A DNA stretch of 64,000 bases from Ganoderma boninense (Eukaryota; Basidiomycota; Agaricomycetes; Polyporales; Polyporaceae). The stretch is taken from NCBI GenBank assembly GCA_002900995.3, contig CM035310.1, positions 3,434,096 to 3,498,095 of the forward strand, in the 5' to 3' direction. Below are positions 11,101-20,296 of the stretch, one piece after another (positions within the stretch are counted from its first letter, which is position 1; each line of letters begins with the position of its first letter). The notes under the pieces were generated by a model that had not been told where the DNA came from, ran no database searches, and saw nothing but the letters and a program-made list of their open reading frames with translations. Made by a program: the position numbers and the translations under genes.

Positions 11101-12252
11101 ATGTCTGACCCCGACACTCGACCTTCGAAGCGTACCAGGCTCTCCACAGATGACCTCGCTGTCCCTCAGAGCACTCCCATAGCCTCCTCGTCTATTCCTG
11201 CCTCCAATCTCCACCGCCACCCCGAGATCTGGTATGACGACGGCAACCTCGTCCTCGTCGCTGGCGAAACCGCTTTCCGGATCTATCGCGGCCTCATAGC
11301 TAGTCAGTCTACGGTGTTCTCAGATCTGTTGGACTCCTCCACTTCCACTCCAGACGAAACTCTTGAGGGCTGTCCAATCATCCACGTCTCCGACTCTCCT
11401 CAGGACCTGGTCCATCTCCTCCGCGTACTGCTCCCTCAGTCACACATAAAGTGAGCTCTCGACTCTCATTTGTTGCATGCGATATACGCCGTCCCTCCTC
11501 AACCTATGGATCAGCTACCGCCCCACGGCAGAGAAGCACACGCGCACGTTCGACGAGCTCTCCGCCGTCATCCGCCTCGCACACAAGTACCACATCCCGC
11601 AAGTGCTAGACCAGACCCTCGCCTCCCTGCACGCGTACGGCTTCGTGACCTCCTTCTCCGCATACTCGCGCCTCCCCCCGACGCCGACCTCGCGCTGGAC
11701 GCCTCGCACAGCATCGGCATCGTGAACCTCGCCCGCCTCACCGACACGCCCGCGCTCCTCCCCCTCGCGCTCTACCGCTGCGCATACCTCGACGGCGGCG
11801 TCCTGGACGGGTGTGCGCGCGCGGACGGCACCGTCGAGCACCTCTCGGCGGCGGACCTCCGCCGGTGCATCGACGGGCGCGTCGCGCTCGCGCACGAGTA
11901 CACCGCGTTCGTCTGCGCCGTGTTCGACGGCGCGCACTCCGACTCGGGCAGCGGGGCCTGCGCGCAGCCCCCGCTGTGTGCTTCGGGCCTGCGCAATGCG
12001 CAGGTGTCGTTGCTCCGCCTGAAGAAGCTGGAGGCGCATCACCACCCGCTGCGATCGACCTGGCTCGAGGCGGTCGCGATGCTCGGGGACACGAAGGTGT
12101 GTGCGAGCTGCAGGAGCGCGATGCTGGCGAGGGCGAAGGAGGGGCAGCAGCAGATCTTCGACAGGCTCCCGGAGATATTCGGGATCACAGTCGAGGGGTG
12201 GGGGAACCCCGCGGAGACTGAGGTGGCCGTGACAGAGGGGGAGGGGGACTGA
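11101..12252 (+). pseudogene. BTB/POZ family member D with one frameshift at a C run
   Basis: Exon 1 is 11101-11450 and exon 2 is 11515-12252. The head RPSKRTRLS, the BTB domain (RHPEIWYDDGNLVLVA to LLPQSHI), the intron, VIRLAHKYHIPQV, NLARLTDTPALLPLALYRC, CAQPPLC (CX5C), CASC (CX2C) and LPEIFGITVEGWG are all present. The frame changes by one base at a run of six C at 11674-11679; total exon length is one short of a multiple of three. Everything before and after reads cleanly, so this may be a consensus error or a very young mutation rather than a dead gene. It is the closest relative of 9495-10662. Confidence 0.8.
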
Positions 12253-12963
12253 GTACTGAGGCCCGATGCCTGGGGTTTTGAACCTTCTAGGGCTGTCTGG
12301 TGAGTCCCTTGTCCGTTTATTTCTATTTCGTGGCGTTCCTTCCCCATCTCACCTCCTATGCATCTCGGATGGAAGCATGGCAAGCGTCCAGAACGGTAAG
12401 ACTTGCGATTGTGACGCGCTGGACCCCATAGCGCGCCTAGGTACGATGGTCGCAGGAGCACCTGGGGCAGTAGCTCGTGGGGAATCATCTCGCAAAGAAA
12501 GTTCCTTCGAGTGTTCGAGCGGCGCATAATGCCTCTCACGGGTGATTCGTACGATGCGTCCGCCAGGCGCGGGTAATGTTGCGAAGTCCTGGTATGGTAG
12601 TCGGCGACCACAACGCTGCAAAGATCCATTCTCAGTGTCAGTTCCGAGTGCTTTCCTGTGCACCCGCCGACGGACGGCCTACCATGATGCACGCGCCAGA
12701 CACCTCGCATGCTGCCTCCTCGAGCGGAAGATTAGAAAATGAACTAGTATTACACGGGCTCAGATAATCCGTCCTCATACACCGTTTGCCCCCCAAGTAT
12801 CGATACGAACCCGAATTTCTCCAGTGAAGTATATACAGCACACAACATACCTAACAATCGCCATCTGCGTGCAGCGCGGCACCGAAGGTCAGTGGCAGAA
12901 CAACGCCATGCCGTGAACGAACGACGGCTCACCGGGCGTAGTCAAGAGGATCCGTCCCTCACT
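12253..12963. other. Intergenic, nothing seen
   Basis: The 3' ends of D (+) and E (-) converge. No domain or RNA gene was found in this stretch. Confidence 0.45.
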
Positions 12964-14098
12964 TCACTGTCCGTCCTTAGCCCTGACATCTGCATCTACC
13001 TGCTCTGCACCCCATCCCTCAACTGTGATGCCGAAGATCTTCGGCAGACTGTCGAAGAGTCTCTTCCGCTCCCTCCTGTTCCGCTCGAGGAGCCCCTGCG
13101 TGCAGGACCCGCACGGCACGCCCATCCCCCCCACTCCCTCGATCATGGCGCGCCAGTCGTCGAGCGGGTTCATGAGGCGCATGAGGTCCGTGCGCAGCAG
13201 GATGTCGTGCACGCGCCGCAGCTCCGCGACGCAGGAAGCGGGCGCCTCGCACCCGGGGCTGGGCGTCGCGTCGAACACTGTGGTTACCAGGAGCGTGCGC
13301 TCGTCTGCGAGCGTCGCGCGCGCGTCGAAGCACCGGCGGAGGTCCGCCTCCGGGAGGTGCTCGACGGAGCCATCCTCGTGCGCGCACCCGTCGAAGAGGT
13401 TGCCGCCGAGGGAGACGCAGCGGAAGAGCGCGAGGGGGAGGAGCGAGGGCGTGTCGGTCAGGCGGGCGAGGTTCACCACGCCGATGTTGTGCGCGGGGCT
13501 GAGGACGAGCTGGGGTTTCGTGGACGGGCTCGAGAAGGCGGTGAACGAGGTTGGGAAGGCGTGCTCTTGCAGGAACGCCAGGGCCTGCGCCTGGACTTGT
13601 GGGATGTTGTATTTGTGGGCGAGGCGGATGACGGCGGAGAGCTCGTCGAAGGTGCGCAGAGGGTCCGTTCGTGTGACGTGGTAGCTGTGGTGTGCGAGGC
13701 ATGGGTGAAAACGCGTGCATGTGGCAATACGGAACGGGGGGGACTCACTGAATGCGCGACGTGGGGAGCAGCACCCGGAGGAGATGTGCGAGGTCTTGGG
13801 GAGAGTCGGAGAGGTGTATAACCGGACAACTGTCGACGATCTCGTCGGAGCTGGAGGAGGTAAACATGTCGGAGAAGACAGTGGATTGATCAGCTAGGAG
13901 ACCCTGGTAGATGCGGAAACCAGTTCCTTGAGCGACGAGAAGGACATTGCCGTCATCGAACCAGACGTCGGGGTGGATTTGGAGGCTGCCGGATGGCGAA
14001 GATAAAGAGCTGGAAGCATTGCTCTGCGAAGTGGATGGCTCTGTAGAGTGCCTGATGCGTTTCAAGGGACGCGCCACTGAGGCGTCTGCGTCAGACAT
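12964..14098 (-). CDS. BTB/POZ protein E
   Basis: Exon 1 is 14098-13749 and exon 2 is 13684-12964, giving 356 residues. The head reads ARPLKRIRHSTE with a Ser-rich linker. The BTB domain runs from IHPDVWFDDGNVLLVAQGTGF to LLRVLLPTSRI. After the phase-2 intron come AVIRLAHKYNIPQV, NLARLTDTPSLLPLALFRC, CEAPASC (CX5C), CGSC (CX2C), LLERNRRERKRLFDSLPKIF and ITVEGWG. GTCAC/GTGAC sites lie at 14157, 14167 and 14173, 59-80 bp upstream. This is the intact form of the relics at 27056-27498 and 35660-36060 and of the fragment at 47284. A large open frame on the plus strand here (12892-13821) is its antisense shadow. Confidence 0.9.
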
Positions 14099-14482
14099 GG
14101 TCGAAGACCCGAGAGATGACGATCAGCCGCTGGGCGATGCTGCATGGACGCGTCGTGTCACAGCACGTGACGGTGACTGGCGTTACTTAATGCCGATAAC
14201 GCACTGAAATTGGCCCAGAGTGCGCGGACCTCGACATCGGTGCGCTATTTCACAGCTGAGCGCGAAACGACAGCTCGGCAGTGATTGAGCGCATGGCGAG
14301 CGGCGCCATCAGCCGGGGTTCTGCGAGGGTGCGATGTGCGAGCTGTACCAGAGGGCGTGATGACCGGCAGACATACAATGGTAGTTTGTCCGGGTAATAA
14401 AGAGGCTACTAGCCCGAATGCTGACCGTCGAGGACGAAATGCACGGCAAGATATGAAATAGCTTCCCACATGATTTTACGAC
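14099..14482. other. Upstream region of BTB gene E; absent from the other two copies
   Basis: The first 100 bp hold the GTGAC/GTCAC promoter sites of gene E. From about 14206 to 14560 the sequence has no counterpart in the related blocks at 27598 and 36180, which go straight from the E upstream region into the F relic. No gene was recognised. Confidence 0.45.
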
Positions 14483-15824
14483 TCACGTCTCTCTCTTGTT
14501 CTCAGCCACCTTCTTCCCCGGACCCCATCCCTCGACCGCGATACCAAATATCGACGGGAGGTTATCGAACACCCTATTCTGCTCCTTTGCACTCTTCTCC
14601 TGCAGGTCCACAGCGCACACCCCGCACAGGTCGACCCTCGGATCGTTCCTCGCCTGGAGGATCGCGCCCCAGTCCCACCCGGGGGCCAGCGGGCCCTCCG
14701 GCAGCCTCGTGCACCGGAACTCCGTCGAGAACTCCGTCCAGGGCTTTGTTTCCCGAAGCTGCCTCGAGTGCGCAGGGGATGGCCATGTGAAGGCCAATTC
14801 AGTCTGCTCTTGCAGACGGACTCTCTTCTGCCTGACCTGGCGATGTTTGTGTACAACGTGCTTACCTTGGTGGACTACATTTCCCCTCTCATGGTTCGGG
14901 ACGACAACGCCATCCTTGACCTGCAGGCTTGGTGGGCCCGAGCACGATAAAACGACGTCGTTCTATGCCCACAGGATTTCGGCAGTTCGAAGGAGGCTTG
15001 GGGCGGTGGATCGTTGTCTGCGGTGCAGGGGACTGCCAGTGGGCTGGCGCTATGGTAGTTCCTCGTCAGGTCTCGTTAGCGTAAGCGAGGCCTGTCGCCT
15101 GTCCAGGTCAAAGCAAAAGTGCACTGTGTAAACCCTGGGCCAGAGTTGCTCTTCACCGTATTATACGTCATCTAAGTAGGGTTCGCGGTAGAGGTTGCGA
15201 CACACCAGGTGGAAAAGGGCTTACCATCCGTGTATTGTAGTTGTACCGATTCTCTCCATAATGTCATCATCCTCCTCCTCCTCAGTGCGCCCGTGCGCGT
15301 CGCAGAGGTGCGCGAGCTCGTCCACGAGCACCACGTTGTCGTGCAGCCGGCGGCGCGACGCGGCGCACTCCTCCGGGCGCGGGCTGGCAGCGCTGGGCTT
15401 ACCGCAGGTGAGGAGGTGCACGAGGCAGAAGGTCCGCTCGCGTTTGAGCATGACACGTGCGTCCATGCACAGCTTGAGGTCGACCGCGCAGAGATGCTCA
15501 GCGATGGACCCGTCTTCGTGCGTTCAGCTGTCGAGGACGGCGCTGCCTAGGTTGCAGAGCTGGTAGAGGGCGATCGGCAGCATCGCCGGGGTGTCGGCAA
15601 GCCGGGGGAGGTTTACGACTCCGATGAAGTGTGCAGGCTTCAGCTCGATCTCGGGTGTGTAGGAGGGAGGGGACAAGGCGGCGAAGGAGATCGGGAAGTT
15701 GTGGGCTTGCAGGGAGGTAAGGGCTTGGTTCAGGACCTGGGGGATGTCATACTTGTGTGCGAGGCGGATGATGGCGGCGATTTCGTCGAAGGTGCGGATG
15801 GTGTCTGCTTTTGTGGTGCGATAG
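14483..15824 (-). pseudogene. BTB relic F (exon 2 only, split)
   Basis: Exon 2 begins at a CAG acceptor (15827-15825) and reads IRTFDEIAAIIRLAHKYDI, NLPRLADTPAMLPIALYQ and LGSAVLD. It then meets a TGA where DGW is expected (about 15524), and continues as HEDGS and DLKLCMDAR. The C-terminal part (LCGVCAVDLQ, then LPSIFGIAVEGWG) is at about 14670-14483. Roughly 550 bp between about 14737 and 15283 has no counterpart in relic F' at 27600-28329. No BTB exon 1 precedes it, since the next gene's 3' end lies upstream. It is clearly non-functional. Confidence 0.82.
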
Positions 15825-16049
15825 CTGCAATGCCCATACACACTGTTAGACAAAGCAACCCATAATTTGAATGAATATGCGTATGCATTCGTTCATACAG
15901 CCTCAAGCATGCACAAATCACAAACAGGATCGGCTCTTCCCAAGAAATGACAGGATCATGCCCATAACCATCCTTCAGAAGGTTGTAGTATAGGTCAGGT
16001 CCAAAGGGCAGCCAGAGAAAGCGCAACAACGCCTCACCAAGAAATCAAA

Positions 16050-18170
16050 TCACTCCTGATCCCCGCCCTCCGAGTCCGTCTCTGCGCCCGCGGGGCCCCA
16101 TCCCTCAACCGCGATGCCGAATATCTCAGGGAGCCTGTCAAACACCGCCCTCCGCTCCGTCTCGTGGCTGTCCAGGATATCCCCCGCGCACCGCCAGCAC
16201 AGCGACTCGCGCATCTCGAGCTCGCGAATCGAGTCGCGCCAGTCCGTGATCGCATACCGCACCCGCTGCTCCGCATGCGTCGCCCTGTGGTGCAGCTCGC
16301 GCATCGCGGCCTCGCAGACCCCCGGCTGGTGGCACCGCTCGTGCGCGGCCCGCAGAAGAGGCGGGAGAGGACGGCGTGGTAGACGTGCGCGAGCTCGACG
16401 CGCGCGTCGAGGCACCGCCGGAGGTCCGCGTCGGAGAGCCGCTCGACGGAGCCGTCCTCGCGCGTCCAGCCGTCGAAGAGCGCGCGGCTGCTGAGGTACG
16501 CGCACTCGTACAGCGCGAGGGGAAGCATGGCGGGCGTGTCGGTGAGCCGGGCGAGGTTCACGGCGCCGATGGCCTGCATGGGCCGGATGTCGATGTCGCG
16601 CTCGGGGCGGGGCCCGGTGAAGACGGAGAAGGAGCTTGTGTACCAGAACTCTTGCAGGAGGGAGAGGGCCTGGTCCTGGATTTGGGGGATGCGGTACTTG
16701 TGGGCGAGGCGGATGATGGCGGAGATCTGGCATCTGGACATCCGTAAAACGCTGTCGTGCTGAGGGCGCTGACAGGCACAGCCACCAGCACGGCAGCACG
16801 CTCAGCGCTTTCAGCACTCAGCGCGCTCGGCGTCAACTGCAGCTTTCTCTCCTGCCCCATTCACTCCTTGTCTTCGCATACCTTGGTCGGCATTCCTCGT
16901 AATTCCAGCCCATCAATTCAAGTATCAAGGTTCTCGGCACGGTATCATCGACACTTTCGCTTTGTGGGAAGACCTAGAACCAGCACACGGAGTGGGCAAT
17001 AGGTGGCAACGGCACGCCCACGCTGGCTAGCTTGGACTGTGGAGAGAGATAGGCAGTGCTGAGGGTTGAGAGACTCGGGAGGCCGTACGAAAGGGCTCAG
17101 TAGAGAACAAGGCACTACAAAGGTAAGCACATCTACTTCCAGTGAGGGTGATCCGGCATTCTTTCTGTTCCCCCCCTGTCGCATGAAGACACTGCGGCTG
17201 CCATTGTTGCTAGCGTCTCACCTATCTTTACTGGAGAATCCTCCATTCTCAGTGTTGAGTGTATCTGCACTGCGCATTCTCGCTCGGATAGACTTCCCAG
17301 TGCGGTGGAACCATTCTCGGTGGGCTCGCGAGCACAGCTCGCCTTCTTTTCATTTTCATCCCAACCCGGCGAGGATTATGCTTGCCACGTCAATATTTAC
17401 ATCCGTACCCCCCAAACTCGTTCAGTTAGTTCATCTATACCATCCTCTAGGTATAGATTTGCATGTATAATAGCTGAGCATTATGAAGAACAACGTGCAG
17501 TGCGCCGATACTTTGAGACGCTCTCCGCCGTCTGCTGGTGGCGCTGACAGCCAATTGATGGCGGCGCGCTGTAGTGCTGGCGGCTGACGCGCTGCAAGCT
17601 GTGATGCTGATTGTGCTGAGCGCGCTGTGTCAGCGCCGACAGCGTTTTACAGGGGTCCAGATGGGTCGAAGGTGTGTCGGATGCCGGGGCTCTCTCCTGT
17701 GGGGTGGAAGCTGGCGAATGGGGTAGTACAGCCCAATGTGGGTAGCCGGAAGCAAGGCGAGAGCGGAGGACTCACTACATGGCTGATTGGCCAGGGAGGA
17801 GCAGCCGGAGGAGGTGCGCCAGGTCATGAGGTGAGTCGTCAACTGGGACCGCCGGACATCCGTCAAATGTCTTGACAGCCTTGTCGGCACCAGAGGTAGC
17901 GGCGACGAACATTTCAGCAAAGACGGAGGACTGTGAGGCTAAGAGGCCACGGTAGATTCTGAAGGCGGTCCCGCGAGCGACGAGGACGATGTTGCCGTCA
18001 TCAAACCAGATCTCGGAGTGCCGTTGGAGATTTAAGTTATTGGAAGCGAGCTCCGGGGAGTTTGGTTGAGGGCTGTGAGTGTAAGACGAGTCGTCCACAG
18101 AGACCCTGGGGCACTTTGCGGGACGGGAGATGTACTCGCGTGTGCAGGAAGCGGGCACGGCATCTCCCCG
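16050..18170 (-). pseudogene. BTB relic G, interrupted by a transposable element
   Basis: Exon 1 (about 18170-17776) still reads RPAKCPRVS, HSEIWFDDGNIVLVARGTAF and DLAHLLRLLLP, but no family-type ATG remains. The intron acceptor has changed from CAG (as in G' at 29320-29318) to CGG near 17746. Exon 2 is split by a 933-bp element (16731-17663). Beyond it, IRLAHKYRIPQIQDQAL, AVNLARLTDTPAMLPLALYEC, CHQPGVC (CX5C), CWRC (CX2C) and LPEIFGIAVEGWG remain readable to the stop at 16050. The middle frame is also shifted around 16330. The paralogue at 28553-29690 has the uninterrupted site. Confidence 0.85.
16731..17663. mobile_element. 933-bp non-autonomous inverted-repeat element
   Basis: Comparison with the empty paralogous site (GAGATCTGGTCGAAGG, about 29231-29246) defines the ends exactly. 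The insert starts CATCTGGAC (16731) and ends GTCCAGATG (17663). The inverted similarity continues inwards: GTAAAACGCTGTCG on the left matches CGACAGCGTTTTAC on the right. Both subterminal regions (16750-16840 and 17520-17640) are full of CAGCGC/GCGCTGA pieces. The flanking duplication appears to be only GG, though it cannot be told from chance. No transposase frame is seen. It resembles a MITE of an unassigned DNA-transposon family. Confidence 0.78.
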
Positions 18171-18189
18171 ACCGATCACATTAGTCTGC

Positions 18190-18234
18190 CATGTATGCCA
18201 TGTATGCTATGTATGCTATGTATGCTATGTATGC
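18190..18234. repeat. 9-bp microsatellite, five units
   Basis: Five units of YATGTATGC in tandem. The duplicated block carries four units at 29749-29784. The flanks (TAGCAGGGGCTACTGT) are identical in both. Confidence 0.9.
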
Positions 18235-19462
18235 TAGCAGGGGCTACTGTGGGGGGAATGCGAATGCACGGGTGCAGAACTCGTGTGCGACAGGGTTGCG
18301 GAGATTGCGTGTTTGCTGCAGGACGTGGACGAGAGATCGGTCGAGGGACAGGGCGAGCAGGCCCCGCTCTCGCACACAACGGAGATCTTTGCATGTAGGC
18401 CGATGGTGGATCCGGAGCAACATACATGACACAACACGCGTCTACACACGCAGAACCCGCCCGAGCGCCTATCCCTCCCCTCGTCTCACGCCATCCACCA
18501 CACCGCCGTCTGCGTCTGCGTCTGCATCCCTGTCTGTGCCATCCTTCGTGCATCTCGTCTGCCGTGCTTTTGCAATTTTCTCAGAGCTTCTCACCTGTCG
18601 GACTCCCCTGCAATTGCACTCCGAGTCACTCCGCCGGCTCCTTGGGATCTTAGTCGCGGCAAATGCAGGAGGTGCTCGTTCATCGGGACGAACCTGTAGC
18701 CGCGTGAATTTGGTAGTTAGGGCAGCATTCCGCCTCAGAACGGCTCGGAGTACTCGCCTGCTCCTCATGCTTCAGCCACAACAGTCCTCGGCAACCCAGG
18801 TTCCCAGAGGGTCCAAGCGGATGCTATTCACAGGCCCGGGCGATGGGAGAATGTCGGTGTGAATGCGCTGTCTGCCTTGAGACAGCTTTCTGGGGCGCGT
18901 CAGTCCTGCAAGGACGACTGCAGGGCTCTGTCCCAGCCGCAGCCAGGAGCCTTCGTGAGTCTGTCCCCGGGCGCTGGTGTTCTCGCGTTCAAATTAGACA
19001 GCTCACCTCGCGCGCTGTCTGCCCACAAGGCAGGGCTACAAGAGTTGTTGTGCTGGATGGCCGTCGAAGCGCGAGTGCATCAGTCCTTCAGACGAGAGAG
19101 CGACAGACGAGAGGGCAGGAAGGCTGCGCGCAACTGTGTGGCGGAGGGGAAGAGGGGGGAGAAAGAGGACAGACACCTCGACCAGCCTGCTTTTACATGC
19201 AGGTAGCACAGGTCCGGGCCCGGATCACCTGGCCATGATGTTCCGAGATGCGTAATTTATGGTGGCCGTGGAAGAACCCGTGTGCGAGCCGGAAGCGACA
19301 CCGGGACAAGACCCGCCGCGCGGCTCGCATGCGGCCATCCCAGTTTTAAATCGCCTCCACAAGGGTAAAACGTCTTTCTATGACCAGAATGCGAGTAAAA
19401 CAGTTATTATGACATTGACATTAGACTATATAATATCATGGTGAACATGGAAGACCTCAGTC
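18235..19462. other. Duplicated spacer without recognised gene
   Basis: This is about 95 percent similar by eye to 29785-31014. Open frames exist on both strands, but none agrees between the two copies in a way that looks coding, and no domain is recognisable. It lies between relic G and the 3' end of gene H. Confidence 0.5.
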
Positions 19463-19846
19463 CTAGTCGAGGATCGGGTCCTCCTCCTCCTCGTCGCCCG
19501 CCGTGTCCTCCCTCAGTCTCCACGACCCGCCCTCCCAAACCGACTCGATTCCGTCCTTCCACATCGTGACTGGCCACCATACCGCCAGCTCAGCAGCCTT
19601 GGAGTCCCTCCTCGTCGATCCACGGCATGCTCAGCTGGTACCGCGGCGGGATCACCTCGCCCCTGTCGTCGAACCGTGGCTGCCGGCTCCCGGTAGCCCT
19701 GTGCGCGACATTCGGCAGCGCCGTGGGGAAGAGGGGCCCAGAGACTGCATTCGCGACGTCGAGTCGCACCGTCTCCATCTCCTCCACCATCGCCTCCTCG
19801 AACCGCAGGACCCCGCACCGAATGAGGTGGATACACTCGAGCATCT

Positions 19847-20164
19847 TGTTGAAATACGATAGTTACTCGTACTTGCATCGGACGCGGACGTACTTGGTAG
19901 TAGGCGCTGGTTCGGTTTTGTTTGTTTGTGTTTGGTCTATCCCGCTCGTTTTTTCGTCGGTTTACCCTCACCGCGTTTCCTCAGCTGTTCACTCACCGTG
20001 CAACAGACTGAGGTAAGAATCTGCATAGCTTCCCATACAAACTAGTTCTGACATGTACTTTACAGTCCGTGTCCCGCTAGGTATTTATATATTCTAGCTG
20101 TTCACTCACCGTGCAACAGACTGAGTCCGTGTCCCGCTAGGCCACTGCCCCACGTCTTTCGACA
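19847..20164 (+). repeat. 5' LTR (318 bp)
   Basis: It begins TGTTGAAATACG and ends GTCTTTCGACA. It contains a 46-nt sequence twice: interrupted by a 53-nt intron-like segment (19983-20012 plus 20066-20081) and again as an exact joined copy (20096-20141). A TATA-like TATTTATATA lies between the two at 20082-20091. U3, R and U5 limits cannot be fixed from sequence. Confidence 0.95.
20013..20065 (+). other. Intron-like segment inside the LTR
   Basis: These 53 nt begin GTAAGA, contain TTCTGACATG (a CTGAC branch-like site) and end TTTACAG. Removing them yields exactly the 46-nt sequence found again 30 bp downstream at 20096-20141. The same arrangement is in the 3' LTR at 24991-25043. The best reading is a spliceosomal intron that was once removed from an RNA copied back into the element. 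Confidence 0.7.
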
Positions 20165-20176
20165 GGTTATGAGCCC
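20165..20176 (+). other. Copia-type primer-binding site
   Basis: GGTTATGAGCCC immediately follows the 5' LTR. It is complementary to the anticodon stem-loop of eukaryotic initiator tRNA-Met (GGGCTCATAACC). Drosophila copia uses this internal half-tRNA priming instead of the tRNA 3' end. The match is seen directly; use as primer site is inferred from copia. Confidence 0.65.
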
Positions 20177-20296
20177 TGGGCTCGCAAACTAGCTCCCAGG
20201 ACCGACTCGCTACGCACAAACTACGCTTCCACAAGCAAGTTCAGCTCACAAACCCTATCCGCTCTTTCCAGCGTCACTCGTTCGCTTCTTTTCTTG

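Noticed and set aside
12892..13821. 309-codon plus-strand frame
   Set aside because: It is the antisense of BTB gene E exon 2. Its Arg/Glu-rich composition is what reverse reading of GC-rich BTB codons gives, and similar shadows lie opposite several other BTB genes.
18191..18862. 223-codon frame starting in the microsatellite
   Set aside because: It begins with repeat-encoded MYAMYAMYA, and the paralogue at 29750 shows frame-changing indels with no coding constraint.
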